DNA of 14,855 nt, taken from NCBI GenBank assembly GCA_030613125.1, contig JAUWMO010000047.1, forward strand, positions 1-14,855, read 5' to 3'. Position numbers and translations under genes: made by a program. Positions within the stretch are counted from its first letter, which is position 1; each line of letters opens with the position of its first letter. The notes beneath the pieces are model-generated. The model made no database searches. It saw only the letters and a program-made list of their open reading frames with translations, and was not told the DNA's origin. Source of the DNA: Bacteroidota bacterium. GTDB taxonomy: Bacteria > Bacteroidota > Bacteroidia > Bacteroidales > VadinHA17. Positions 7,947 to 14,774 of this stretch are shown here, one piece after another.

Positions 7947-8158
7947 GAGGCTGTCTCAAAAGTCTCTATGGCTCTTTTGCCGAAGGCTCCAACGGTCCAT
8001 AAAAAAATTTACCCCGTTGGAATAATTATCCTACGGGGTAAACTCCGAAATTGTACGTTTTTGACATCTTTCGAGATTTTTCTATGAATATCTATCAGTA
8101 ATATACACTGATTATTAACAACTTATGTTATTGACGAAGGTCTCTGATGAGACAGTCC
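7947..8158. mobile_element. MITE-like element or insertion-sequence remnant
   Basis: The left end reads GAGGCTGTCTCAAAAGTCTC (7947-7966). The right end, read on the minus strand from 8160, is AAGGACTGTCTCATCAGAGA. The shared core is AGG(A)CTGTCTCA, an imperfect terminal inverted repeat with one inserted base. About 210 bp lie between the ends, without a coding frame but with two strong overlapping hairpins. Ends beginning GAGGCTGTCTCA are, from memory, common on insertion sequences in Bacteroidota, so this could be a non-autonomous derivative or a deletion remnant. I see no convincing target-site duplication at the flanks, which leaves the exact ends uncertain. Confidence 0.5.
7988..8042. repeat. 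Two mutually exclusive hairpins inside the element
   Basis: Hairpin A pairs TCCAACGG (7988-7995) with CCGTTGGA (8014-8021), 8 perfect base pairs. Hairpin B pairs TTTACCCCGT (8008-8017) with ACGGGGTAAA (8033-8042), 10 perfect base pairs. They share 8014-8017 and so cannot both form in one strand. This is the geometry of a switch between alternative RNA structures or of paired transposase recognition hairpins; neither role is demonstrated. Confidence 0.65.
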
Positions 8159-8179
8159 TTTTTTGCACTTTATACTTCC

Positions 8180-10228
8180 TTATATCAAGTCAATACTCCT
8201 CTTTACGAATTTTGTCAGGTTTTCACCTTTCAACATATTGTTTGAAAGCAGCGCAAGATCTGTAAGCTGGCAAACTAAATCGTTTTCCCTGCCATATTTA
8301 TCAAGCATATCTGTTTTCTTAGCATTTAGTTTGTTGATCTTTTTCTCAAAATCCTCCAATTTATCCTTCTCTTCCTGTTTGATATCTTCATCTTTCTTGC
8401 CTTCATGGGTCTTCAGTAATTCCGATTTATGTTTTTCCAGTGAATCTGTCTTTTCGTTAAATCCTTTCAAATCTTTCCCTAACTTTTTGTCCAGATCCTC
8501 CAATACTTTGGATATTAAAGGATGGTTACTGTTTACAACGAGTTTGAACCTGTCGGGTAAGTTTCCATAGAAACTCATTCCTCCGCCACCCAATGCTGAC
8601 ATGTCTTTCATCCTCCTGGTAAACTCTGACTGAGTGACCAGCATCGGACTTTCATTTTCACTCATGCTTTCAAAAACAACATCAAAACTTTCTTTTGCAG
8701 TCAACGGACCAGTCAATACACTTTTAAGAAAGTTTTGCTGGCCGGATGTTAATTTTGATTCCTGCTCATCTTCCTTCATAACGAGTTTATCAACTACCTC
8801 GGAATCAACCCTCACAAACCTGGAATCCTTAAATTTTTGTTCAAGGTGACTTAGAAAATGTGTATCCAGATGTCCATCCATTAATAATACGTCATACCCC
8901 TTGGACTTTGCTGCTTCAATAAATGAATATTGTTCATCCTTATTAGTGGCATATAAATATACAAGGGTTTTATTCTTGTCTGTTTGATTATCCTTGATCA
9001 GTTTTTCGTATTCTTCAAAAGTAAAATACTTGTCATCAGTGTTTTTTAATAGTGCAAATTTTTCAGCCCTGTCATAAAATTTCTCTTCGGAGATCATGCC
9101 ATACTCAATGAACAACTTCAGATCGTCCCACTTATTTTCAAATTTTTTACGGTCCTTTTTAAAGATGTCATTCAATCTGTCGGCGACTTTCTTATTAATG
9201 TGGCTCGATATTTTCTTTACATTACTGTCATTCTGTAAAAAACTTCTTGATATGTTTAAGGGTATATCTGGTGAATCCAAAACGCCGTGTAAAAGTGTCA
9301 GGAATTCCGGCATTATTCCTTCAACCGAATCGGTTACATATACCTGGTTACTGAATAGCTGAATTTTATTTTTCTGGACCTCAATCTGGTTTGTAATCCT
9401 CGGGAAATATAAAATCCCTGTGAGGTTAAAAGGATAATCCACATTCAGATGAATGTAAAACAGCGGGTCTTCCTGTAGTGGATAAAGATCTTTGTAAAAT
9501 TCAAGATAGTCTTCATCTTTTAATTCCGCCGGTTTTCTTGTCCAGGCAGGCTTGATAATGTTAATAATATTATCCTTTCCTGTTTCAACTTCTTTTCCGT
9601 CTTTCCATTCCTTCTCTTTCCCAAAGGCAATAGGAATAGGTAAGTACCTTGAATACTTACGAAGCAGTTCATTAATTCTTGATTCTTCAAGAAATTCTTT
9701 TGAATCTTTATCAATATGCAGTATTACATCGGTACCAATATTTTCCTTTTTGATTTCCTCAAGAATATATTCCGGACTCCCATCGCAACTCCATTTCACC
9801 GGTTTCGTTTTGCTTTTATATGACCGGCTATGGATTTCCACTTTATCGGAGACCATAAAAGCGGAATAGAAGCCTAAACCAAAATGGCCAATAAGTGCAT
9901 TAGCTTTATCCTTATACTTCTCAAGGAATTCCTCAGCACTTGAGAAAGCAATCTGGTTAATGTACTGCTTGATCTCATCACCAGTCATACCAACACCATT
10001 ATCTGAAAAGGTCAGGGTCTTTTTCTTTTTATCCAGTTTCACCCTGATGATCGGATCTTTGATCTCGCCTTTGAAATCCCCGACTGACTGTAATGTTTTT
10101 AGCTTCTGTGTGGCATCAATGGAATTGGAGATCATTTCACGGAGAAATATCTCATGGTCAGAGTATAAAAACTTTTTAATAATGGGGAAAATATTCTCGG
10201 TTGTAACATTAATTTTTCCTTTTTGCAT
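8180..10228 (-). CDS. htpG: Molecular chaperone HtpG (Hsp90 family)
   Basis: ATP-driven cytosolic Hsp90 chaperone for client folding. At 682 residues it matches the longer Bacteroidota form (E. coli HtpG is 624). The N-terminal GHKL ATPase has FLREMISNSIDA (28-39, with E31 and N35 the catalytic Glu and Mg-binding Asn), DNGVGM (76-81) and the lid and glycine loop ALIGHFGLGFYSAFMV (111-126). The lid region reads NQIAFSSAEEF in place of the Ser-Gly-Thr motif common in Proteobacteria. The middle domain includes GILYFPR and NISRSFLQND, the latter containing the Arg that contacts ATP. The C-terminal dimerisation domain has a lysine- and glutamate-rich helical insertion (about 590-650), which accounts for much of the extra length. 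The ATG at 10228 is followed directly by the conserved strand and helix. A plausible promoter lies at 10313-10281. Confidence 0.97.
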   Translation of the reverse strand: MQKGKINVTTENIFPIIKKFLYSDHEIFLREMISNSIDATQKLKTLQSVGDFKGEIKDPIIRVKLDKKKKTLTFSDNGVGMTGDEIKQYINQIAFSSAEEFLEKYKDKANALIGHFGLGFYSAFMVSDKVEIHSRSYKSKTKPVKWSCDGSPEYILEEIKKENIGTDVILHIDKDSKEFLEESRINELLRKYSRYLPIPIAFGKEKEWKDGKEVETGKDNIINIIKPAWTRKPAELKDEDYLEFYKDLYPLQEDPLFYIHLNVDYPFNLTGILYFPRITNQIEVQKNKIQLFSNQVYVTDSVEGIMPEFLTLLHGVLDSPDIPLNISRSFLQNDSNVKKISSHINKKVADRLNDIFKKDRKKFENKWDDLKLFIEYGMISEEKFYDRAEKFALLKNTDDKYFTFEEYEKLIKDNQTDKNKTLVYLYATNKDEQYSFIEAAKSKGYDVLLMDGHLDTHFLSHLEQKFKDSRFVRVDSEVVDKLVMKEDEQESKLTSGQQNFLKSVLTGPLTAKESFDVVFESMSENESPMLVTQSEFTRRMKDMSALGGGGMSFYGNLPDRFKLVVNSNHPLISKVLEDLDKKLGKDLKGFNEKTDSLEKHKSELLKTHEGKKDEDIKQEEKDKLEDFEKKINKLNAKKTDMLDKYGRENDLVCQLTDLALLSNNMLKGENLTKFVKRSIDLI

Positions 10229-10280
10229 CTTGCTTTATTTTTTGTGGTTAAACATAATTGAATTTTCAAGTGGGCTGATT

Positions 10281-10313
10281 CAAAGCATATGCCAATTAAA
10301 AAAAACTGACAAA
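10281..10313 (-). promoter_or_regulatory. Possible htpG promoter, Bacteroidota type
   Basis: On the minus strand TTTG (10313-10310) is separated by 20 bases from TATGCTTTG (10289-10281). This resembles the Bacteroidota housekeeping promoter (TTTG, 17-21 nt, TAnnTTTG), but the -7 box has three bases between TA and TTTG where two are usual. It would give a 5' leader of about 45 bases before the htpG ATG. I see no heat-shock operator. Confidence 0.4.
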
Positions 10314-10381
10314 TAGTCACAAAATAGAAGTTACTATGTTTAACCCTTCACAAGAGGATGTTTCATAAAAAGAAAACCATG

Positions 10382-10957
10382 TTAGAAATATTGTGGTAAG
10401 AGGAAGTACGAAATAGCGGCAAACAAAAGAGAGGCTAAAATAAATAACAGAAATACAATTATGAGAAGTCTGGATGCCAGGTATTTTCTTTCCAGATTTT
10501 CACCACTGATTACACCCATTATATAATTTGTTAATATGAGCATTGTATTTTCATTATTCTGAATAATGGTAAATGATGCAGGAATTTTTATTTTTCGCAT
10601 ACCTTCTCCCTCCTTCTGTGTAGAAACTAAAAGTATGTTCATTCCCGGATCTAGTTCTTTTAATGTTTCAACAAATTTTTTAATATGCTTTTCACCGTCC
10701 GCTGATTCATTAATATGGGTGTCAACATAAATAGTGATCCGGGTCTGATTTCTTGATAACGATAGTTCTTTAAACTCAGTAAGGAAAGCCTCAGCAGATG
10801 AAAAGTGTTTTAAAGAATATTTTAAATAATTTCTAAACCTGTCATCCATTTCATCGGTTAGAATACGATGACAATCCACTAAATAGATATAACTGACTTT
10901 TCTTTTTATTTTCATTTTTACAACAAAAACCTGTCTGATCCATCTAATAATTTTCAT
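10382..10957 (-). CDS. Degenerate receiver-like domain protein with C-terminal membrane anchor
   Basis: A 191-residue protein of unknown function. After a short basic N-terminus, residues 22-140 follow the beta-alpha rhythm of a response-regulator receiver domain: YIYLVDCHR (23-31), the helix and strand YLKYSLKHFSSAEAFLTEF (44-62), TIYVDTHINESADGEKHIKKFVETLKELDPG (75-105) and MNILLVSTQ (106-114). D79 sits where the phosphorylated Asp would be, and S112/T113 match the conserved Thr/Ser. However, the paired acidic residues after strand 1 are reduced to one (D28), and the invariant Lys after strand 5 is absent (SFTIIQNNE), so ordinary phosphotransfer is doubtful. Residues 162-185 form one strong transmembrane helix, leaving a tail of about six residues. 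I chose the ATG at 10957; ATG 10915, just before strand 1, is an alternative, and TTG 10972 is unlikely. It follows the class III aminotransferase by 44 bases, so the two are probably cotranscribed. Confidence 0.65.
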   Translation of the reverse strand: MKIIRWIRQVFVVKMKIKRKVSYIYLVDCHRILTDEMDDRFRNYLKYSLKHFSSAEAFLTEFKELSLSRNQTRITIYVDTHINESADGEKHIKKFVETLKELDPGMNILLVSTQKEGEGMRKIKIPASFTIIQNNENTMLILTNYIMGVISGENLERKYLASRLLIIVFLLFILASLLFAAISYFLLPQYF

Positions 10958-11001
10958 ATATATAATGCCCAATTTGAGTATTTATATCTGATTAATCAAC
11001 T

Positions 11002-12189
11002 TTACCCTAAAGAATCCAGGGCATTTAATAATACCTTACATGCTTTTTCTATCTCATTCTCAGATATTATAAGGGGTGGGGCAATCCTTATTGAAGACGG
11101 TCTGAACAGGAACCAATCAACCACAACCCCATTCCTTATAGCTTCACTCATTACCTTCTTTGCCTGATTGGAGTTCTCGAGGTCCATAGCCATAAAAAGC
11201 CCTTTTCCACGAAGCTCTTTTATCCTGTCATGAGAAAGAAGTCTGCGGAATAGTGCCTCTTTCTCTGCAACAGTTTCAATAATTTTTTCATCAAGCAAGG
11301 CTTTTAATGATGCCAGGGCAGCAGCACTTGATACCGGATGACCTCCAAAAGTAGTAATATGCCCTAGTACAGGGTCGTTCTTAAAGACTGACATAATCTT
11401 TTTTGAGGATACAAAAGCACCAATGGGCATACCTCCTCCCATCGCTTTTGCAAACGTGATAATATCAGGGACAACTCCGTATTGCTGAAAAGCAAACAGT
11501 GATCCGGTGCGGCCAAAGCCTGTCTGAATCTCATCAAAAATCAGTAATGCCCCTGTTTCAGTGCATACCTTCCGTATCCTTTTCAGGTAATCATGCCCGG
11601 GTAAAATAATACCACCTTCACCCTGAATTGGTTCTATCAGCACACATGCAGTTTTGTCAGAAATTTTCTCAGTATCCCGGAAGCTATTAAACTCAAGAAA
11701 TTTGACCCCGGGAACCAATGGCCTGAATGAATTCTTGAATTCTTCATTCCCCATAACACTCAATGCACCATGGGTACTTCCATGATAAGCATTATTAAAG
11801 GCAATGATCTCACTTCTGCCAGTATACCTTTTGGCAAGTTTCAGAGCTCCTTCAATTGCCTCGCTTCCGGAATTTACCAGATAGACGTTATTGAGAGAGT
11901 CAGGTAAAACATCAGCTAATAATGAAGTAAGCTTAACCTGCGGTGACTGAATATACTCACCATACACCATTAAGTGCAGATATTTATCAAGTTGCTCATG
12001 AACAGCATCTAACACTTTTGGGTGACAATGTCCGAGATTACTAACAGAAATTCCAGATATCAGATCGATATATTTTTTTCCATCCCGGGAAAACAGATAA
12101 ACTCCCTCTGCCCGTTCAATATCGAGCATAATTGGAGAATCGGAGGTCTGGGCCAGATGTTCAATGAATAACTGACGTTCGGAAACCAT
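11002..12189 (-). CDS. Class III aminotransferase (acetylornithine/ornithine-type, PLP-dependent)
   Basis: PLP enzyme of 395 residues, fold type I, subgroup II. Motifs are YIDLISGISVSNLGHCHP (40-57), VNSGSEAIEGALKLAKRYTGR (105-125, the PLP-phosphate site), NNAYHGSTHG (132-141, the ring-stacking aromatic), IEPIQGEGG (185-193), LLIFDEIQTGFGRTG (215-229, D219 paired with the cofactor nitrogen), TFAKAMGGGMPIGAF (245-259, with K248 the Schiff-base lysine) and HITTFGGHP (277-285, T280 at the phosphate site). Members are often annotated as acetylornithine or aspartate aminotransferase family. No arginine, lysine, polyamine or GABA pathway genes are nearby, so the substrate is unknown. It sits 36 bases downstream of the LytTR regulator gene on the same strand and 44 bases upstream of the receiver-like membrane protein gene, suggesting one transcript. 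Confidence 0.9.
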   Translation of the reverse strand: MVSERQLFIEHLAQTSDSPIMLDIERAEGVYLFSRDGKKYIDLISGISVSNLGHCHPKVLDAVHEQLDKYLHLMVYGEYIQSPQVKLTSLLADVLPDSLNNVYLVNSGSEAIEGALKLAKRYTGRSEIIAFNNAYHGSTHGALSVMGNEEFKNSFRPLVPGVKFLEFNSFRDTEKISDKTACVLIEPIQGEGGIILPGHDYLKRIRKVCTETGALLIFDEIQTGFGRTGSLFAFQQYGVVPDIITFAKAMGGGMPIGAFVSSKKIMSVFKNDPVLGHITTFGGHPVSSAAALASLKALLDEKIIETVAEKEALFRRLLSHDRIKELRGKGLFMAMDLENSNQAKKVMSEAIRNGVVVDWFLFRPSSIRIAPPLIISENEIEKACKVLLNALDSLG

Positions 12190-12225
12190 TCAAAAATCTT
12201 GAGAAAAAAATTAAACAGCAGATTA

Positions 12226-12936
12226 CTACTTTACCATTAAATTAATATCCTTCATCAGGTTATCTTTATACGACTTTCCTATAGGAAGACCCTTAACCTG
12301 CCCACCATGCAATATTTCTACAGTATTATCCCTGATAACAGAAATGTTTTTTGTATTGACAATGAAGGATCTGTGTATCCTGGTAAATGCCGGACGTGGT
12401 AATTTTTTCTCAATAGCCTTCATTGTAAAATGTATAGTAAATTTTTCATTTTTCGTAATCAGGGTCACATAATTTTCAAGAGCTTCTACCCATAATATAT
12501 CACTAAACCTCATCTTAACAAGCTTGGAACCTTTTTTAATAAAAATTTCATCTTTCTCATTTAAATCAATATGCGTAAGGGCATGTCGCTTTTTTGCTTT
12601 TGTTATTGCTTTGTAAAATCGTGAATACGAAAGTGGTTTCAGCAGGTAATCGGTTACATCAAAATCAAAAGCAGTAATTGCATATTGTTCCCCTGAAGAA
12701 AAAATAATCACCTGTGGAAGGTTTTTCAGGCTGTTAAGGAAATCAATCCCGTTCATCTCCGGCATTTCAATATCCAGAAATATCAGCTCAATATCGTTAT
12801 CTTCTTTCGAAAGAGAGTTTATAGCCTCAACAGCATTAGGATATGATGCTTTAAGTACCATGTCGTCTGTCCTGTCGATGAACTCCTCCAGAACAATTCT
12901 GGATAGCTTATCATCATCTACAATTATGCAATTCAT
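12226..12936 (-). CDS. Response regulator, receiver domain plus LytTR DNA-binding domain
   Basis: A 236-residue two-component transcription regulator. The receiver domain (1-120) has the acidic pocket VDDD (6-9), LFLDIEMPEMNGIDFL (D55 phosphorylated; 51-67), the switch Ser at 80-81 and DYLLKPL (K100). The LytTR domain (about 130-232) shows FIKKGSKLVKMRFSDILWVEALENYVTL, FTMKAIEKKLP and FTRIHRSFIVN, the standard signature. All phosphorylation residues are present, so it should be functional. Such regulators are usually beside a LytS/His_kinase-type sensor; none is in the window, so the partner is encoded elsewhere. The target genes are unknown. Upstream are 134 bp with several near-matches to the Bacteroidota -7 box but no pair at proper spacing. 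Confidence 0.95.
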   Translation of the reverse strand: MNCIIVDDDKLSRIVLEEFIDRTDDMVLKASYPNAVEAINSLSKEDNDIELIFLDIEMPEMNGIDFLNSLKNLPQVIIFSSGEQYAITAFDFDVTDYLLKPLSYSRFYKAITKAKKRHALTHIDLNEKDEIFIKKGSKLVKMRFSDILWVEALENYVTLITKNEKFTIHFTMKAIEKKLPRPAFTRIHRSFIVNTKNISVIRDNTVEILHGGQVKGLPIGKSYKDNLMKDINLMVK

Positions 12937-13070
12937 TCTCTTTGATTTTTGTTTATTTATCTACTAGAAAGTTACATTCGTCACAAAAATTTATTTATTA
13001 GTCAAAATTATTAATTTCTGTTCAAATTAAAAAAAAATCGGCCACAAAGTAATGGAATTTTATCTGTTAT

Positions 13071-13745
13071 TCAGGATTGATTCCTTTTATAGTATTCCTG
13101 TTCAATCTGTTCTGCATGTTTTACGGTTTGCATAAGCCATTGTTTCAAAATCAGCTTTTTTTCATTTTCATTTAGCTGCCAGTTTATATCCTTTACTCTT
13201 AGGTCTGTGGATAATTTTTGAAGTAAAATAGCTGCTGAAACTGATATATTCAGGCTTTCCGAAAAGCCATACATCGGAATATACAAATATTCATCCGAGT
13301 TTTCAATCGCCGTTTTGGATAATCCTTCAAGTTCCGTACCAAAAGCAAGAGCAACTTTTCCTTTCTTAAGGTCAAATGTCTCAATACTAACTGATTTCTT
13401 ATGTGGAGTGGTGGCTACAATCCTGTAACCCATTGATTTAAGTTCATCAAATGCAGCAAGTGTATTTTCTTTATTTTTATTGTACTTAAAAATATTCAGC
13501 CATTTTTGTGAGCCAAGTGCAACATCAGGATTAATATTGTATTGATTCCTGTTTTCAATAACATGCACATCCTGGATGCCAAAACAATCACAGCTTCTCA
13601 ATACAGCACTTGCATTTTGCGACTGGTAAATATCCTCCAGGACTACAGTTATGTAACGAGTCCTTTCTGTTAATAACTTCCCGAACAAGTTTAATCTTTT
13701 TTCGGAAATAAAGCCTGAAATGTATTCAATAAAGGCTGAATCCAT
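13071..13745 (-). CDS. trmH: tRNA/rRNA 2'-O-methyltransferase, TrmH (SpoU) family
   Basis: SPOUT methyltransferase of 224 residues, predicted to use S-adenosylmethionine to methylate a ribose 2'-OH; by similarity of form TrmH acts on G18 of tRNA. The three SpoU motifs are clear: motif 1 at YQSQNASAVLRSCDCFGIQDVHVIE (40-64, with N44 and the catalytic Arg R50), motif 2 at VALAFGTELEGLS (131-143), and motif 3 at YIPMYGFSESLNISVSAAILL (155-175, with S162 and N165), which forms the trefoil-knot SAM site. There is no N-terminal L30-like substrate-binding domain, which fits TrmH and not RlmB-type enzymes. The C-terminus is a charged helical extension (about 184-224). The exact RNA substrate is not provable here. 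It is preceded by a terminator, so it probably has its own promoter, which I could not find in the short gap. Confidence 0.88.
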   Translation of the reverse strand: MDSAFIEYISGFISEKRLNLFGKLLTERTRYITVVLEDIYQSQNASAVLRSCDCFGIQDVHVIENRNQYNINPDVALGSQKWLNIFKYNKNKENTLAAFDELKSMGYRIVATTPHKKSVSIETFDLKKGKVALAFGTELEGLSKTAIENSDEYLYIPMYGFSESLNISVSAAILLQKLSTDLRVKDINWQLNENEKKLILKQWLMQTVKHAEQIEQEYYKRNQS

Positions 13746-13777
13746 TTTTCATATTTAAAACGGGGAAAAAATTTAAT

Positions 13778-13804
13778 AAAAAAGGGAGTACAATATGCAC
13801 TCCC
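13778..13804 (-). terminator. Rho-independent terminator of the HU gene
   Basis: Read on the minus strand, GGGAGT (13804-13799) and ACTCCC (13789-13784) form a 6-bp stem with a 9-base loop, immediately followed by six T residues (13783-13778). It lies 21 bases after the HU stop codon and upstream of trmH, so it should end the short HU transcript. Confidence 0.8.
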
Positions 13805-13825
13805 CTGTCCAAGCACTAAATTCAG

Positions 13826-14098
13826 TTACTGAACACTTTTCGCAAGATCGCTACCAGCCTTGAACTTAACAACTTTTTTAGCCTTGATCGTAATAGGAGC
13901 ACCTGTTTGTGGGTTACGTCCGGTTCTTGCATTTCTTTTTGAAACGCTAAATGAGCCAAATCCCACGAGAGCAACACGATCTCCTTTCTTAAGAGCACCG
14001 GTTGTAGCACCTACAAATGCATCAAGAGCTCTTTTAGCATCGGCTTTAGACAATTTAGCCTGGCCGGCAATCTGATCAATTAATTCAGCTTTGTTCAT
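13826..14098 (-). CDS. HU family DNA-binding protein (nucleoid protein)
   Basis: A 90-residue dimeric histone-like protein that bends and compacts DNA. The N-terminal helical part reads MNKAELIDQIAGQAKLSKADAKRALDAFV, followed by the beta arm and tip: VALVGFGSFSVSKRNARTGRNP (43-64), with the proline-tipped RNPQTGAPI that intercalates in DNA, and the closing IKAKKVVKFKAGSDLAKSV. Length and motifs match canonical HU/HupB, with no IHF-specific or Bacteroides-specific C-terminal extension. It is notably richer in GC than its surroundings, consistent with high expression. It is a single-gene unit, with a promoter at 14185-14155 and a terminator at 13804-13778. Confidence 0.97.
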   Translation of the reverse strand: MNKAELIDQIAGQAKLSKADAKRALDAFVGATTGALKKGDRVALVGFGSFSVSKRNARTGRNPQTGAPITIKAKKVVKFKAGSDLAKSVQ

Positions 14099-14154
14099 AA
14101 TAATACAACTTTTTGGGGTTAGTAAATAATTATTAATACTTGGTCAAACCTCTA

Positions 14155-14185
14155 CAAATATAGGCTATTTAAGATGTTTAGCAAA
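14155..14185 (-). promoter_or_regulatory. HU gene promoter, Bacteroidota consensus
   Basis: On the minus strand TTTG (14185-14182), 19 bases, then TATATTTG (14162-14155). Both boxes match the Bacteroidota housekeeping consensus (TTTG and TAnnTTTG) at normal spacing. The transcript should start near 14148, giving a leader of about 50 bases before the ATG at 14098. Confidence 0.75.
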
Positions 14186-14637
14186 TTTCGTTTTAAAAAA
14201 AACAATAAAAAGCAATAATTTTTTTACTGTTTATCGCATATTCTATTGTTTTCAACTTGTACAGTCCTTATTATCAATTACATACGTATATATTTTTTTT
14301 AGGAAATAATTTTCAACAATTTGATGAATATTTGTTAAAAAGCCTGTAAAATAAGGGGGAAAGCACTATTTAAGGTTATTTTTTCAAAATTTAAATACTG
14401 AATTGTTCACCTTTTGGATGATCAAACACAAAAAAAGCTTAAAAATCTGATAAATTAGTGAAAACTGTTGATATTTACATAAAAGATTACATACTTAATT
14501 ATTTTCAGATATTCTATATACCTGTTTATTATTTTATTATAACTTTATTACTACGTAGTTAATTACGTAGTTAACTACGTAGTTCAATCGCTCTGTTCTA
14601 TATTACGTATCTTAAGGAAAAAGTATTTCTTTATTTA
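14186..14637. other. Intergenic AT-rich region upstream of the HU gene, no gene seen
   Basis: About 450 bp without a credible open frame and strongly AT-rich. It holds scattered T- and A-runs, isolated TACGTA palindromes (14283-14288, 14604-14609) and the 12-bp repeat array at 14551-14586. No RNA gene or promoter could be recognised. Confidence 0.6.
14550..14586. repeat. Three-copy 12-bp tandem array of TACGTA palindromes
   Basis: CTACGTAGTTAA, TTACGTAGTTAA and CTACGTAGTTCA lie back to back at 14551, 14563 and 14575. The TACGTA cores are spaced exactly 12 bp, just over one helical turn, so they face the same side of the DNA. ACTACGTAGT (14550-14559) and AACTACGTAGTT (14573-14584) are perfect palindromes. 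The layout resembles a multi-operator or iteron array; the binding factor is unknown. Confidence 0.75.
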
Positions 14638-14735
14638 ACTTTTTATCCTCAGGCCGGACTGGCCTTTACTTTTTCAATCCCTGCCCGAATAAGTCAGGCG
14701 GGCCTGCCCTAATAAGTCAGGCGGGGATAAAAAGT
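14638..14735. repeat. GC-rich repeat block bounded by an 11-bp inverted repeat
   Basis: ACTTTTTATCC (14638-14648) and GGATAAAAAGT (14725-14735) form a perfect inverted repeat. Inside are a small hairpin AGGCC/GGCCT (14651-14665) and a two-copy tandem repeat (14680-14725). The block is far more GC-rich than the rest of the window. It does not code for protein. Confidence 0.75.
14680..14725. repeat. 23-bp tandem duplication
   Basis: Two adjacent 23-bp copies, 14680-14702 and 14703-14725, begin CCTGCCC and end AATAAGTCAGGCGGG. They differ only at the eighth base (G versus T). Each copy is itself a near-palindrome (CCTGCC against GGCGGG). Confidence 0.85.
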
Positions 14736-14742
14736 AAACAAA

Positions 14743-14774
14743 CCCGCCCGAACGTGCCGTCCGGTACGGGCGGG
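14743..14774. repeat. GC-rich hairpin, 8-bp CCCGCCCG stem
   Basis: CCCGCCCG (14743-14750) pairs perfectly with CGGGCGGG (14767-14774). After a 4-base bulge, a short inner stem (14755-14758 with 14763-14766, one G-U pair) closes a GTCC loop. It is a very stable structure in an otherwise AT-rich context, next to the repeat block at 14638-14735, and probably part of the same element. Confidence 0.75.

Larger units (their letters stand above)
7660..8179. other. Intergenic region with repeats, no gene
   Basis: A 520-bp gap between the small membrane protein gene (+) and the end of htpG (-). No open frame here resembles a protein. From left to right it contains an A-rich run (7689-7700), two short perfect hairpins (7839-7857 and 7889-7908), and an element with imperfect terminal inverted repeats (7947-8158) enclosing two overlapping hairpins. 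The two flanking genes converge here, so these structures may also serve as transcription ends, though none is followed by a proper T-tract. Confidence 0.75.

Noticed and set aside
7930..8175. Target-site duplication flanking the MITE-like element
   Set aside because: The bases outside the two ends (ATAC on the left, TTTT on the right) do not match at any end position I tried.
8163..8570. Plus-strand open frame of 135 codons, serine- and phenylalanine-rich
   Set aside because: It is the antisense shadow of the lysine- and glutamate-rich C-terminus of htpG.
10958..10972. TTG start for the receiver-like membrane protein
   Set aside because: ATG codons at 10957 and 10915 are available and the extra residues carry no motif.
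13822..14010. Second minus-strand open frame overlapping the HU gene
   Set aside because: It is the HU gene read in another frame; the HU frame has full family motifs, a promoter and a terminator.
14680..14725. CRISPR-like repeat array
   Set aside because: There are only two copies, directly abutting with no spacers, and no cas genes are present.
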